Assembly: GCA_944472155.2 (NCBI GenBank)
Contig: OX235277.1
Span: 29,770,804-29,834,803, forward strand
Length of the DNA: 64,000 nt
Origin: Trichobilharzia szidati
Lineage: Eukaryota; Platyhelminthes; Trematoda; Strigeidida; Schistosomatidae
Direction of reading: 5' to 3'
Positions within the stretch are counted from its first letter, which is position 1, and the number at the start of each line of letters is the position of its first letter. A model generated the notes under the pieces. It made no database searches. It was not told where the DNA came from and saw only the letters and a program-made list of their open reading frames with translations. The translations under genes and the position numbers were made by a program. Below are positions 22,478 to 34,395 of this stretch, piece after piece.

Positions 22478-24010
22478 ACGTATAGCATTTTTATTACAAT
22501 ACACAACAGTTTACCAATCAAGTGGCGATGCTTGTTAACAATAATTAGTCAGTGTCAAAATGTCAATGAGTTGATGATTAACGAAGAAAATCAATACACA
22601 TTTAAAAGGTAGAAATGGTTAGAATAAATTAATTTTACAAGGATAACACGTAATTAAAGTGTTCTGTCTTACCTACTACATTAAGAAACTTAGACAATCT
22701 GGAATCACCCAACCTCTACTTTCACAATTTGTCAACTCTTGTATCTTACCTATTCTACTTTACTGCTCCCCGTTAGTCTTTCTTGGGCTACTGAAAAAGA
22801 ACTATGCCATCCTGAGAAGGATGTTGAAGGTAGTCAGTAGGACTAGTGGTGTAAAACTCAGTCGGCTCGTCACTACTTTAGTTGATAGGCATCTGAATAC
22901 ATGCGAAAAATAGTCAAAAACCATACTCTCCGACCCCCAACACCTCCTCTATTCCCAACTCTCGCCTTGTATCTCATCAAATAAAACCAGAAATCAGTAT
23001 AAAATAATCTATGCTCGTACAACCAAGTACAGGAACTCAAGGATACCATACTTGGCCTGTGTTCTAAGCGACAGAGACAATGTTAAGCGTGAAACCTATG
23101 ACTTGCTTTGTTATTAACAACATAATTTTAGGCTCTTTTATTTCTCTCTTATTTTGAATTCTATAGTGAACTCCTTCTTAAACATACTTAGCTACCTAAA
23201 TTATTAACATTGGCTTGTTTTGTGTACTTTACTCTATTCCTTCTATTGTGTATCCACTGGTAGCATTATGAGTATTACAAAATTGTCCTGTCATTAACTA
23301 TCATGTAATTATTAGTTTTGTGGTTGTTTTTTCTTATTTTCTAAACTTTTCGGCAATATTAAACTGACAATCATTGGTTGTGAACGCCATAGTCACCACC
23401 TTAAAAAATTTTGTATTATTCAGGATTACTCACACTTCCAACTACAAACACAACATTAGACCTGACAATAAAAAACAAAACAACAACTCTGAAATGTTAT
23501 TTTATGATTGTTTAGAGTTGTTTCAACCAAATAAACTGACCATTTTGGCGATAAACATTCTTAAAGATCATTTCATAACTTCTTGTATGACTATAGCTTT
23601 ACTGTCACCATGCACAATCATATCATAGCTTTCACTACCCAATACTGAGTTATTATCATATGATTTTTATTTTCCTTTCGACTTCTTGGTACTTTTTCGC
23701 ATTTATAATTATTTTGTGTTTTTCCTGTTTTTCTTTTGCTGTTGGTGTCTTTATATTTATTTTTTTGAAATACTCCTTTTAAATGTTTGATAAAATTAGA
23801 TGCAAATATTGTGGATATGTGCTGAAAATTCCACACTGTACCACTAGTACTGTTTCTGGAATAAAGCAAATCATTATTATTATTATTATTAAAGATGAAA
23901 TGATCAGAAAAATAAAATAATTTGGACAAATATGATTTTTATAGTTTTTAAAGGTTTAGGGGGAGGGGGGCGAAATAGTCCGGTTTATACAGTCATGTAA
24001 CGATGGCTAT
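22478..24010 (-). mobile_element. PLE 3' tail (third family) split by a CR1-like insertion
   Basis: 22478-22659 matches 19300-19460 (tagcatttttattacaatac, ccaatcaagtggcgatgctt). 23888-24010 matches 19550-19690 (aaagatgaaatgatcagaaa, ggtttaggggg). The intervening 22660-23887 is a separate insertion. In the undisturbed paralogue the corresponding site reads atttaaagatgaag. Non-coding. Confidence 0.75.
22660..23887 (+). pseudogene. CR1-like non-LTR 3' end, inserted with 7 bp target duplication
   Basis: The protein remnant (22659-22913) reads CLTYYIKKLRQSGITQPLL, CILPILLYCSPLVFLGLLKK and AILRRMLKVVSRTSGVKLSR, the region after the RT core in CR1-type ORF2 proteins. Further pieces continue to about 23110. 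A long non-coding part then ends in tctggaataaagcaaatc and (att)n. The flanks carry attaaag at 22653-22659 and 23888-23894. The copy is 5'-truncated, as is usual for target-primed insertion. Confidence 0.8.
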
Positions 24011-24796
24011 GCTACATACACATGATACCTAAACAAATGAGTTTAACTCATAATGTTATCTTGTATTCCGATGACGAGTAATTTTATAATTGAGGCATGT
24101 CAAAATCTTGTTGTTACCAGTGTCAACTCTTTTTCTCGGAAAACTTCTATTGCACTACATGTTCATTTGCAACAATTCGATATATTTTACTAACGTAATA
24201 TTTCGATTCAATTATACACCATGATGATTCATCCTAACTACCTTTCAACATTTGTCTCTCTAGTGACCATAAATGTGTGACTTGTAATAAAACTATTAAC
24301 TGTCTTTATTCACATTTTAGATAGTAGTTCACAAGATACCGATGAAACAAAAATGGATCCATTTTATCCTTGTCCATGTATTATCTTGTTTTGTTCAAAC
24401 TGAACATATTTCATTTGTTCATCTGTATGCAACAGGAAATGAATTTTTGTTTGATATGAAGTGATAGAGAAATCTATTGAAAGTCACTGGTTGACAGCTA
24501 TATTCACATACAAAACAAACAGTAAGCTACAGTCATGTGCAGCATTGTGATTTTTCTACTGAAATAGGAAGTTAACAGGGTTTATGAATTTGCCAAGTTC
24601 CACTAGTCACTTAACATTAAGTTACAAGGGTTAATCACAAGCGATTTATTAGTTATTGCATTAAACCAGACAACATCAATAACTAGTTTCCTGCAACGAT
24701 TAACCACAGTTTTTAAATTTAAATTTATAGTAAAACTGATGTTGAAAACTATTTTCGCAAAGAATAATAAAAAGCAACATAAAAATCTGTTCTCGA
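24011..24796. other. No recognised gene
   Basis: AT-rich intergenic-type sequence. Nothing recognised. Confidence 0.5.
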
Positions 24797-25150
24797 CTTA
24801 TTATTATTATTATTATCATTCCCTTGAATTCTGAATGGAACTTACGGTTTCAACAGCCAATCTCCATTTCACCCTCTTGTCTGCATTTCTTTTTACCTGC
24901 CTCCACGATTGATCATACGTTGTCATCTCCTGTGCACACGATCTCCCGCATGCCAGTCACCCTCAGACAGCCAATCAACTCGTTATTTTTTATTCGCATT
25001 TCACTCCAATATCTGTCGCTTGATTTCACTCAACAGTTCAATCCATTTTCATTTCCTTTAGTGTATTTGTTGGGCAATAGGTCTTGGTTGCTTCGTTGCC
25101 AGAATTATTTGTTATTAATCGTTTCTGCTCATCTAACTTTCAGTATGGAG
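24797..25150 (-). mobile_element. RTE-like 3' end
   Basis: A (tta)n tract at 24797-24815 followed by cccttgaattctgaatggaa and then blocks shared with the RTE ends at 12430 and 20620 (cctccacgattgatcatacg, tttgttgggcaataggtctt, catctaactttcagtatgg). Truncated soon after. The 109-codon plus-strand frame is its antisense shadow. Confidence 0.7.
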
Positions 25151-25439
25151 TGAAGCAATTCATTGTTATACCTGACCTCCTATAAACATTCTTATCCGAA
25201 TAGAATAAATTCACTTATCACTCTTCTTCCTCTTAAATCACTCATTAATTTGTTTGGGTTCACCTCTCTCTTTTCTTCACTTTTATATTAATGCACTTTA
25301 TAATAATTGAATTACTGTAAATTATTCAAAAATTAATACGGATATACCTTAGTTCTATTCAGATAAACACTGTCTTCTAGGGAAACTGAATTTAAACAAT
25401 TAAAATATTCTTTGTTTTTCGGGTCAATTGGCATTCACC
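25151..25439. other. No recognised feature
   Basis: AT-rich spacer between an RTE end and the Sm-alpha copy. Confidence 0.4.
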
Positions 25440-25710
25440 GTTGATTGATTATACTGAACCGAAATGATTAGCTTGTGTTGGCAGGCAGGCTCCTTGCATG
25501 GAGGCTTCGACGATATCTAATGATGAACGTGAATTTGTATTGGATTGGTGGTGACTCATCACCACAAGAAGTTGCTCTGCTGAGCACAAAATGTTTTCGC
25601 ATTTGAAACAATGGATGTAAGGTTTGACCCTTAGTAGGACCAATATCACTCACTGGGAACTGCATGTGTATCCGACTGATGACTCCTAAATAGGACGACA
25701 TTAGCAACCA
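25440..25710 (+). mobile_element. Sm-alpha-type SINE with decayed hammerhead
   Basis: The outer part has gttgattgattatactgaac, ggcttcgacgatatctaatg and ttggattggtggtgactcat. At 25670-25706 it reads atccgactgatgac, a tcctaaatagga hairpin, and gac where gaaac is required. The CTGATGA box is kept but the GAAA box is lost, so this ribozyme copy should be inactive. Confidence 0.75.
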
Positions 25711-26396
25711 AAATAAATCGAAATATTCACTTCATCCAACTTTTTCTCCTTTAAATTTTCAAATCAAAACACCAGTCTTCTCATTTTCTTGATCAAAGTC
25801 AGGCTTTATAAGGATTTAAGAACATCCCTGTGTCTTACATTTTACTCGTCAACTCAACAGAAATGTTTATCAACAATATTAAATGAGAACTGTTATGGTT
25901 GATTGTTTTACTAACGAAAGTTTATTAATATTATATTATACCACTTATAAACAACAACACGATAAAGACGAAGCTAAGTAATTAACCAAATATGAAAAAC
26001 AGAGAAAAAGATGAATTACTCCACTTTGCCAAATGAAAAGTGTCACCAAAAGCACATTTGCCACGTATTATATAAAAGTAGGAATCACTGAATATTTTAA
26101 TACACTAATCACTGTTTCTATTGCTAGTATACACAAAAATCAACAAATTAAATTCTGAAAACTGATCAAAACTTTAAAATATTTCTGTGAAATAACATTG
26201 AACGAAATGTTTGAATGAAATACTTTTCTTTCAAAAATCAGAAAATGATAGAAAGTAAAATAGGGGATATTTTAATAAAATCATATTTTCATATGTCGAT
26301 TGTAGCTTTAGCTCATCACCACATTTAGATGAAAGTCCCTTTGACGTTACAAGTACACTTAAAAATTAAAATTAAGGTTTATTCTCAAGTGGTAGT
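25711..26396. other. No recognised gene
   Basis: AT-rich sequence, nothing recognised. Confidence 0.5.
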
Positions 26397-26610
26397 TTGT
26401 AGGGATTCGATTGGTTTTATGTTCAATTATAGACTGATATCAAATCCTTATAAACTAACACTTCAGAATTAATCTGACGCGCTTCACTAGTGACTGACTA
26501 CAGGATAAAATTTTCAGGAGTTCTAGTGAGAAACTGCGACTAGTGGTATCCACTAGATTGGGTTGCAAGGACACTTACTCACCAGTGACACTGGCTAGCA
26601 GTAACGCTAT
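26397..26610 (+). repeat. Truncated fold-back repeat
   Basis: The left end gggattcgattggttttatg followed by gactgatatcaaatcc matches the outer end of the family. It jumps to the central part ttcaggagttctagtgagaa and caccagtgacactggctagc, skipping the hammerhead-like and tRNA-like segments. The right arm is absent. Confidence 0.55.
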
Positions 26611-26611
26611 G

Positions 26612-27670
26612 TATTTTGATGTCTTTTGATAGTCTACCAGCAAGAGTGGTAGTGAGAAAATCTTTAATTCTTTTTATATCAAGTTTATCTTTAGACTTGT
26701 ACAATCGTTCTTTCTTTCCCGATGTGACTGTTCCGAACTTAATACCTTTTAAGCTAAATGATCTCATGTTAAATCCCTCTAAGTGTGATACAGTTAACTT
26801 CACCTTCAAGCATAAACATGATCTGGTCTATTCACATGACACTTATAGCACAGAGGGCACTGAAATAGAAATACTTTGGAATAATTCTATCCTCCTACCC
26901 TTCTTGGTCATCCCATTTCTTGTCAATTTCTAAGAAAATGGTCTGTCTTACCTACTACATTGTGAAGTGATGACAGTCAAGAATCACTCAGTCTCTACTT
27001 TTACCATTCGTTAATTCTTGCGTCTTACCTATTGCTCTTCACTGCCCCCCCCCTTAGTCTTTTCTAGGCCACTCATAAAGGACAATGTCATATTTCGAAG
27101 GATATAAAAGGTTATCAGTAGGGCAAGTAGTGTACCATTAAGTCAGCTTGTTACTATTGTAGTCGATAGGCACAATGCGAGCAATGGTCTAAATCTATGT
27201 TGTCTGACTCTGAACACCCTCTCTATTCACAACTCTCCCGTTACATCTCATCAGAGAGGATTAGAAGTCATTATGAAGGATTATATACTCACACAACTAA
27301 GTACAAAATTTTAACGATACCCTTTTTGTCCCGCGTTCTATATGACAGAGATAGTGTTAAGCGTGAAACTTACAACTTATCAAATAATTAGCAAAACAAT
27401 TGACTTTTTATCTTCTGTTTGATATTTCTGGTGACACTACTTCAATCATCTTATTAACGTTATTATTTTACACTTTTTGAACATTTTCAGATTTATTATC
27501 ACTGCTAATACCAAAAAGCTGCTATTATCAGTTTTGACTATCTATACCCTGTTATATTATTTTTGTTGTTGTTGAGTAAATAAGATGCAGTATTGTACTA
27601 AATGGTAAAACTTCCACATAGTATCATTAAGCATTTAAGGCTTAAGTAAATTACTATTATTATAATTATT
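26612..27670 (+). pseudogene. CR1-like non-LTR ORF2 3' part
   Basis: Open part 26616-26933 includes LNPSKCDTVNFTFKHKHD. Downstream it is broken but alignable with 22659-22913 (CLTYYI..., RLTYCSSLPPPLVFSRPL, SQLVTIVVDRH, ...). It ends with a long non-coding tail and an irregular att/ata tract at about 27650-27670. Several stops and frameshifts. Same family as the 22.7 kb copy but more diverged. Confidence 0.7.
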
Positions 27671-28304
27671 GTTAATAGCTCTTGGCTTCCACTGATTATC
27701 TAGTTGGTTTTACTTAACAATCAAAAATCAATGCAAATGTAACAGCAGAAGACGATAGTACTTGGTACCGGAATAGTTTATGGACAAAGTAAAGTGTAGA
27801 TATGGCAAAATACACATACCTTATATTGAAATGTCCATTTTTGCACATGTTCTCTTTATTGTGTGCTTCTTTTATCTTCCTATCATTTTTTCTATGTAGT
27901 TTCACATGGATCTTTCATTCCTCCTCTTCACAATTAAGTTCCTCCTTCGTTATTCAATATTGTTGCAAAAGACATCACACATACAATATACTACCTACAC
28001 ACTCTTTTCAGTTATTCGCAAATCTCTAAGATAAAATTTAATCTTTTTTGGAAGAAGTGGAAAAAAAATACTCGGTTGGATAGCCAGTGTATAGATATTT
28101 AGTAAACAGATTAACCATTTTAGTGGAAACTGACTTTTGAAAACGGCAAGGTATGAGCAACAACTGAAAACAGGTTGGTACACATAGTTTGTAACAGAAA
28201 TGCTGGTCATCCCAACCCCAACCCCGGATTTAGCAAACCTCAGTAATGTAGACGAAGGTTCGATATCGTGACTGACTAAATAACCATTCATCTCCGATTC
28301 ACTT
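27671..28304. other. No recognised gene
   Basis: AT-rich sequence. The 98-codon minus frame 27995-28291 has no motif that I can recognise. Confidence 0.5.
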
Positions 28305-28590
28305 TTACATTTCCCATTGACTTATTAAGTTGGACTGAAATGCTCGGCTTCCACTGAGTGTCGGCTCCAAGTGCGGACACTTCATCTAAGGTTGAACATG
28401 AACTTACTTTTAGTTCATGATGACTACCAGTGGAACCCAGGATGCGCACTTCGTTTTAATTGGAACTCATCATCTAGGTGTACTTGCATTCCCAGTGAGT
28501 AATGCTCTTCCCACAGAGACTCGAATCCAGTGCACATTGTTTCAAATGCCAAAGAGTTATCCACTAAGCCATTACATTAAAGCAAAAAGT
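28305..28590 (-). mobile_element. Sm-alpha-type SINE, decayed hammerhead
   Basis: Minus-strand copy: box B near ctggattcgagtctc, then gggaatgcaagtacacc, gatgatgagttcc, a damaged hairpin, cgaag, gcgcatcctgggttcc. Against the hammerhead core the first C is A and the GAAA box is gaag, so it should not cleave. Confidence 0.7.
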
Positions 28591-28826
28591 TGCAGGCAAT
28601 AAATTTCTGAAATGAGTAGTTTAAGCACAATTTTTAGCGTGATTATTTTCTCTTTGAGTGTGTCTAAATATATTCTGAAATACTCTGTATTAAGTTTCAA
28701 TAAAGTCAAATAGAAAAAGAACTGATAGTCATCTGTTTACCATCCATCATATGATAGAAGTACATGATGCAAAATATAGATTATTTGTTTACACTGAAGT
28801 ATTCTCCCCAACAAAAATAAACACAG
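28591..28826. other. No recognised feature
   Basis: AT-rich spacer. Confidence 0.4.
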
Positions 28827-29172
28827 TGTAACGACAGAAGACAAGGGACAGGTGACAGACCGTTTATTGAGGAAATCGAGAGATACTTATAGATTTTTAT
28901 GTACATTATTATTCGTTATTATTAACAGAGAAACTGCGTCTTCTGATTGGTTGTATTCTCGCTTAAAGCTATTCTGTGATCTCTGTGTGGCTATTTCTTT
29001 GAAGGTCAAACCATATATCTGCGATTCATGTACGCCCATGCAAACTCTGCTGTGATTGGCCGTTGAGTTAGTCTTTGTTCCTGTTTTTTTCCATGACCAA
29101 GATTTGGGACGTAAGCATTGACGTAAATTGCTGTCTATCAATTTTGGCTAGCAGATAGTTCTCTCCACTACA
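28827..29172 (+). mobile_element. Possible solo LTR (tentative)
   Basis: A ~346 bp segment begins tgtaacgacagaagacaagg and ends ttctctccactaca, so it has the TGT...ACA ends typical of LTRs. Inside are two CCAAT-type boxes on the opposite strand or as attgg (gattggttg near 28950, gattggcc near 29055). No internal gag/pol sequence adjoins it. The 4-base acag at 28823-28826 recurs at 29170-29173, but that placement would move the end to 29169, so the exact edges and duplication are uncertain. It could instead be the 5' part of the CR1-like element that follows. Confidence 0.3.
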
Positions 29173-29475
29173 GAAACTGATGTAATGTAATTTTCTCTTT
29201 CTGTAAACAATAAGTATATGTCAGATTCTCAATTTGTAAATTACTTCGCAAGTTACACAGTTCAAAGAGGTGAAATTTTACTACCACAGTTTCTTTTGCA
29301 AACCAAAATTATTCATCTTACAATATGTGATCTGCATGATACCCCAAGTGGTACGTTCAACGTTTGCGTTACATTTTAGCTTGATTCGCTATATATTTCT
29401 ATTTTTGCTGTGAAACTCGAACAAGTGTTTCTCCAGTTCCATAATTGTAACCAATAACTCTTTCACTAATTAGTT

Positions 29476-30976
29476 ATGGTTAGTCATACAAAAAAGCCAC
29501 GAACTCAGTCACCTGTTGACCTGATGACTTATAGTACATATATGCTCGCAACAACGAGCAGCACAACTCCCACGAAGTATGGAAGAGAGGCACACAGCTT
29601 GCCAATACACCGTAAGCGTCGAGCTACCTTGTCACTACCATCTACTGTGGCTGAAACTGAGAGCGAAAATATGCTGACAACCAGTAGTAGCATCGCCTCT
29701 ACAAACTCAGCACCTGGTCCTGACATAAACCTCTTCACTTCACCTTATGTACGTGTCAAAAAACTTCAGATACCAAGTCCAGCTCCAACACTTACTTCAG
29801 AAATTGAACGACTAAAGAACTGAAGAGTGAGATGCGGGACATAAGGTGCAGTAAAGTTATGAATGCAGGATTTTCAGAAAATTTGACCAACTTATCTGAA
29901 CTATCAACACAGATTAGTGATATAAAATCACAGGTCTGTGAATTTGCCCCTCTGAACATCTTGACTAGGACCGTAAACCCTGGCGAACTTGACACAGAAT
30001 CAGTAACTAAGGTAGACACCTTGATAAACTTCATCACAACAGAGGTTACCAAAAGACTTGGTACTAAACTAAGTGTGGTTGTCTATAATATACCAGATAA
30101 TGAGCGGTTAAAAAAGGTTCAAAGCATCTTACTTAGGGCAGCGAAAATGCCTAGCTCCCAAACAAAATGTCACAGACTAAAGAAGAGTCAGCACGACCAC
30201 TGCTGTCCTATACGCCTCCAGTTTGAAACTCTGACAGAGGCTAAAAAATTCACCAACACACAACGTATCTTATTACAGGACACAAGCTACAAACAAATAA
30301 AAGTTGTAGCAGATAAGACAGTGACTGAAAGGCGTGCTTACAATCACCTCAATAAACCTAATGGTAAGACACCGCAAACCACCGAAATAGATAAACACAC
30401 TTCCAAAACGGGAGAACCCATAGCCTCCCCCTTCTCAAATCTCACAAAAATAGCTCCACAGAAAACGAAAACAAACGAAAGACAGGTGAGCTATAGTCTT
30501 ACTCCTAAATTAACCTCTCCTCCCTCTACCGTGGATCTAGATATGTCTATGGACAGGCCCCGACCGGAAACTGCTACCTTGACGTGGTGGTCGGGCTTGA
30601 ACACTGCAATGACCCAACAAGCTATACTGGCTGGAACTTATGTTCCTGCAGGTCCTACCATGCCAGAAAGGTTGTTTGGATAGCAGTTAGACTAAAAGCA
30701 GTTACCCAATCCAATCCTATGATTTCAAATAAATCACAAAATATCATGCCGGATCGGTCAGTGCCCGGATTAACAACGACCGCGCTTTCTGCTGCCGTGT
30801 CACAGGGCAGAAGTGATAAATACGCTACTGAGACACACCAAATAAATAAGAACAAACAAAAACAGGCCGTGTGTGACCGGCCTCAAGCAGTTGTCCCCTG
30901 GGCTCTGCGGTCACGCAAACAACTTCTACGGTGTGGGCAGCCGGGAAGTAACAATCGCCCTCACAATCCGAAGTGA
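29476..30976 (+). pseudogene. Non-LTR element ORF1, three frames
   Basis: ORF1 proteins of CR1/jockey elements bind the element RNA. Three overlapping pieces are seen: 29476-29823 (basic, Ser/Thr-rich N-terminus), 29832-30683 (SELSTQISDIKSQV coiled-coil-like segment, then an RRM-like VVVYNIPD and a basic Ser/Pro-rich tail) and 30584-30976. Each lies in a different frame. The last piece, with NDPTSYTGWNLCSCRSYHAR and VVPWALRSR, is shared with 48285-48960 of a different element, so this ORF1 may be chimeric. A stop at about 29820 separates the first two pieces. Confidence 0.65.
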
Positions 30977-31038
30977 CCGATGGACAGGCATAAGATGAAA
31001 ATCAATCCCTCTTGTAAGCTTACAATATCCTCTCCTAG

Positions 31039-31201
31039 ATATAAGTATAAAACTTGGGCACTGTGGTAGAGTGTAAGTCCATTATGGATAAGATTTTATT
31101 TTCATAAATCACACAGTGTTACACAGTAATATTAACTGATGATGTTTCGAACACAAATTATTGCTCATAATCATATCAAGTTACTCACACAACTTTTTCC
31201 T

Positions 31202-31245
<44 letters not shown>

Positions 31246-31364
31246 AATTGACTAGATATTTGAGTAAAACTCAATATGAGTGTTATTGATCAAATACAAT
31301 TAGATGGGAAATAAGACGAATGTTCTTATAGTTATAATAAGTAATTACTTATCCATAATGGAGT
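31039..31364 (-). mobile_element. 326 bp PLE terminal insertion with 13 bp target duplication
   Basis: Bounded by tatcctctcctag at 31026-31038 and 31365-31377. On the minus strand it contains the PLE 3' end of the 34.4-35.4 kb family: attatgagcaataatttgtg, ttcgaaacatcatcag, and a terminus reading cccaagttttatacttat. A (ta)n tract lies at about 31207-31243. Near each end it carries cttatccataatgg or its complement, so the insert itself has short inverted ends. No coding sequence. Confidence 0.9.
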
Positions 31365-31499
31365 TATCCTCTCCTAGCCAAAACGTGACAACGCAAATGG
31401 AATTCGGTAACAAAGGATGCCGAAATACGCCACTTGTTGTGAAGAATCTCCAACATATTCAAACTCCCAAGAATAACTCACGCTTTAAGGTAAATAATA

Positions 31500-33355
31500 T
31501 TCAAAACTATGCTAGCAAACAAATTAAAAACAAAAATAAGGACAGAGTCCAAGGACAATAACGACGCAACCTACTCGTATACTGTGCCAAGTCACACTAG
31601 TAGCCGGTGTAGTGAAGCTATCACGCAAAGTAGTATAAGTGACAACACTCGGAGCTCAGCCACCAGGTACTCAGGGTCTACAAAGCATGACACACAAACT
31701 AACTTTGGCAGATTATACGAAAAAAGTCTTCTGGGAATCAAACCACAGTGCAGCTATGCATATAACGAAACCCATGTAAGGCCTCTTAGAATATCGCCAC
31801 ACAATAGGCAGATTAACAAGTCATGGGCGTCACAAGGTACCAATGACTTTTATCCAAAACATCCCTGTCAGCGATAACCAAACAGCTGGTGGGGATGTTA
31901 ACCCTTCCGAACCCGTACCACTAATGTCGGCTCCGTATCGGGAAGAAAACAGATATAGGCCAGTGCACACGGAATTATTAAACACATCCAATGCTTGTAC
32001 AAGCACAGGCCAAATAAGAACTCCTACCCAAGTCTCCAACCTACCTAAGCCTAGAACTACCTCATCCTATAGTGAATCCAATAAAATAACTCATTATTCA
32101 CTAAAAGAAATAGATACTAACTCGATAGACATAGGTGAACATTGGACCCAAACTAGTTGCAACACAGGGTTGTTGTGCCACGCAGAAACAGTGAAAGTCG
32201 ATTCACACTTGAGCCTGACTGAGGAGCTTAAACACTTCAAACACTACTTCAACTCTCAACTCTGCTTAATACTTATTAATGCTAGATCTATTCTTAACAA
32301 ACTACCGATGCTCAGAGCACACACGCTGGTATACAAACCCCCAGTAATTATTATTACCGAATCCTGGTGTAACTCCAATATACCAAACGAAGAGATAAGC
32401 ATCGATGGGTACAAACACTTTCGATGTGACAGGAACAGTGGTAAGGGAGGAGGCTGCCTAATGTACTTCAAGAACACACTCACTGTGCTACAACTAGAAA
32501 ATAGGGAACTCAATGACATGCACGACACCCTATGGGTCAACGTACACTTCAAAAGTGCTACACTACTAATAGGATGTATCTACAGAGCACCTGGCACCTT
32601 TAGTGATTACGAGACACAACTTATAAATGTACTGGAGCAAGTATCCACTCTTCCATACGAGCATAAGATCATATGTGGAGACTTCAACCTACCCGAAATC
32701 AACTGGGAATTATTAAAATGGCCAACTAAATGCGACAAGCTCTTAGGGACACTGGACATTTTCGGCTGGAAACAAACTGTCACTATCCCTACAAGAGGTG
32801 ACAATGTACTAGACTTAATATTCTGTCACGATATAAGCCCCCTCTCAATCTTAGTGGGTTCTAAGTTTTCAGATAGTGACCACAAAACAGTGATGTGTGC
32901 TCTGCCACTTCCACTGAATAGCAATGCAGCTCATACCTCCACTTCACAACACGTTCTATATAGGAACTATAGTAACATTGATATAAGAACTATAGTAAGG
33001 CAAACTGGACCTTAGTAGAATCAGTGCTAAGACCCCCCGAATGGGGCGAATACTTCACTACTGATGACCTCTCGAGAGCTCTGAGCATCTTCTACCAGAA
33101 CTCAAATACATGCTTGGATGCTGTCATTCCACTGCAAACACTTAAGCTTTCCCCACATAGAAAGTCATTCATAAAACCAAAGGATCGTATGAAACTGAAG
33201 AAACTCTCGACAAGCTATTTCAAACACCACGACTTTGGCACACTAGGTCTAATACTTGACACCCTTAGCTCCATCTCACAAGCTCGAGATTTCCGTATGA
33301 GAAACGAAGAACGCATCGCAGAGTGTATGCACTCACAGAAATCTTATAGAAGCGA
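31500..33355 (+). pseudogene. Non-LTR ORF2: APE-like endonuclease part
   Basis: The endonuclease would nick target DNA to prime reverse transcription. The frame 31843-33015 shows the APE signature residues in order: LINARSILNKLP, PPVIIITESW (Glu), IGCIYRAPG, IICGDFNLPEINWE (Asp/Asn), VLDLIFC and SDSDHKTVM (terminal Asp-His). All the usual catalytic positions look intact. Frame breaks lie near 31850 (upstream piece 31509-31877) and near 33015, after which the linker continues at 33024-33359 in another frame. Confidence 0.85.
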
Positions 33356-34395
33356 ATGAATCGCAAAAATCACAGCATTTCCCCCCTCATAGACAAAGGT
33401 AGGCTATGCACTAATTCTGCAGACATGTGTGAATTATTTAACTCAACTTTTGCAGGTAACTACCTTAAGCCCACAGTCCGGTTACTCGATATACACCCTG
33501 CTACTAATATGGCACAAACTCCATCTCCACACACACCAAACGTAATTAGTACTGTTGAATCTACTTATGCTAACATTAAACAAAGTATAGGAACCCTCAG
33601 AAGCTCAAAAGGTTTTGGTACTGACGGTATATCATCCTATTTTTATAAATATGGTGGCCCTGACATTCCCTTACTACTGCTTAAAATATTCACAATGTCC
33701 CTAGAAACCCAAACTTACCCTGATATATGGAAAACAACATTTATTATGCCTAAGCACAAATCTGGCTCGAAAACAGAAGTCAGTAACTACAGGCCGATCA
33801 ATATCACACCTACAGCATCTAGAATTATGGAGAGACCAGCTAAAGATAACCTACCCAAGTATATGCTTACCTGTAACATTGTAAGTCCGAACCACCATGG
33901 ATTCCTAAAATCCAGATCTTGTTTAACATGCCACCTGGACTTCTTTAATTTTGTGACCAGCAGTCGTGACAGACGGCAACTAGTACTCGCCATCTACTTT
34001 GACATTTCTAAGGCATTTGACCGTGTCGACCATTTACTACTAATACATAAGCTGAAATCCTTAGGAATATGTGACCCATTATTAGGATGGTTTAAATCAT
34101 TCCTTAGCAATAGGTCTCAAATAGTTGGATTCGGGTCTGTAACTTCAAAACCTAACCCAATCACTTCTGGTGTAGTACAAGGTAGTGTTATTGGGCCCCT
34201 CCTATTTACACTATATATCAATGATATATGCGCTTGCTTCTCACATGGGAAACCACTCATGTTTGCAGATGACCTAAAAGTAGCTGATACATTCCAATGT
34301 GATGACCTAGGATGCTTTGAGAATGTTGTGCAAAAAGAACTAAATAAAGTGACTGCTTGGTCATCTTTATGGAATCTACAATTTAACTTTAAACT
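33356..34395 (+). pseudogene. Non-LTR ORF2: reverse transcriptase part, truncated by a PLE
   Basis: Continuous frame with IGTLRSSKGFGTDGISSYF, VSNYRPINITPTASRIMER, SPNHHGFLKSRSCLTCHLD, motif A AIYFDISKAFDRVDH (about 34000), motif B SGVVQGSVIGPLLFTLYIND (about 34170) and motif C PLMFADDLKVAD (about 34260). The YADD-type box is intact as FADD. The protein is cut at NLQFNFK (about 34390), where PLE sequence begins, so the thumb and C-terminal region are lost. Confidence 0.9.

Noticed and set aside
31207..31243. (ta)n tract as a promoter or origin
   Set aside because: It sits inside a PLE insertion. Similar tracts occur at 4690 and 55540 near PLE ends, so it is an ordinary microsatellite within repeats.
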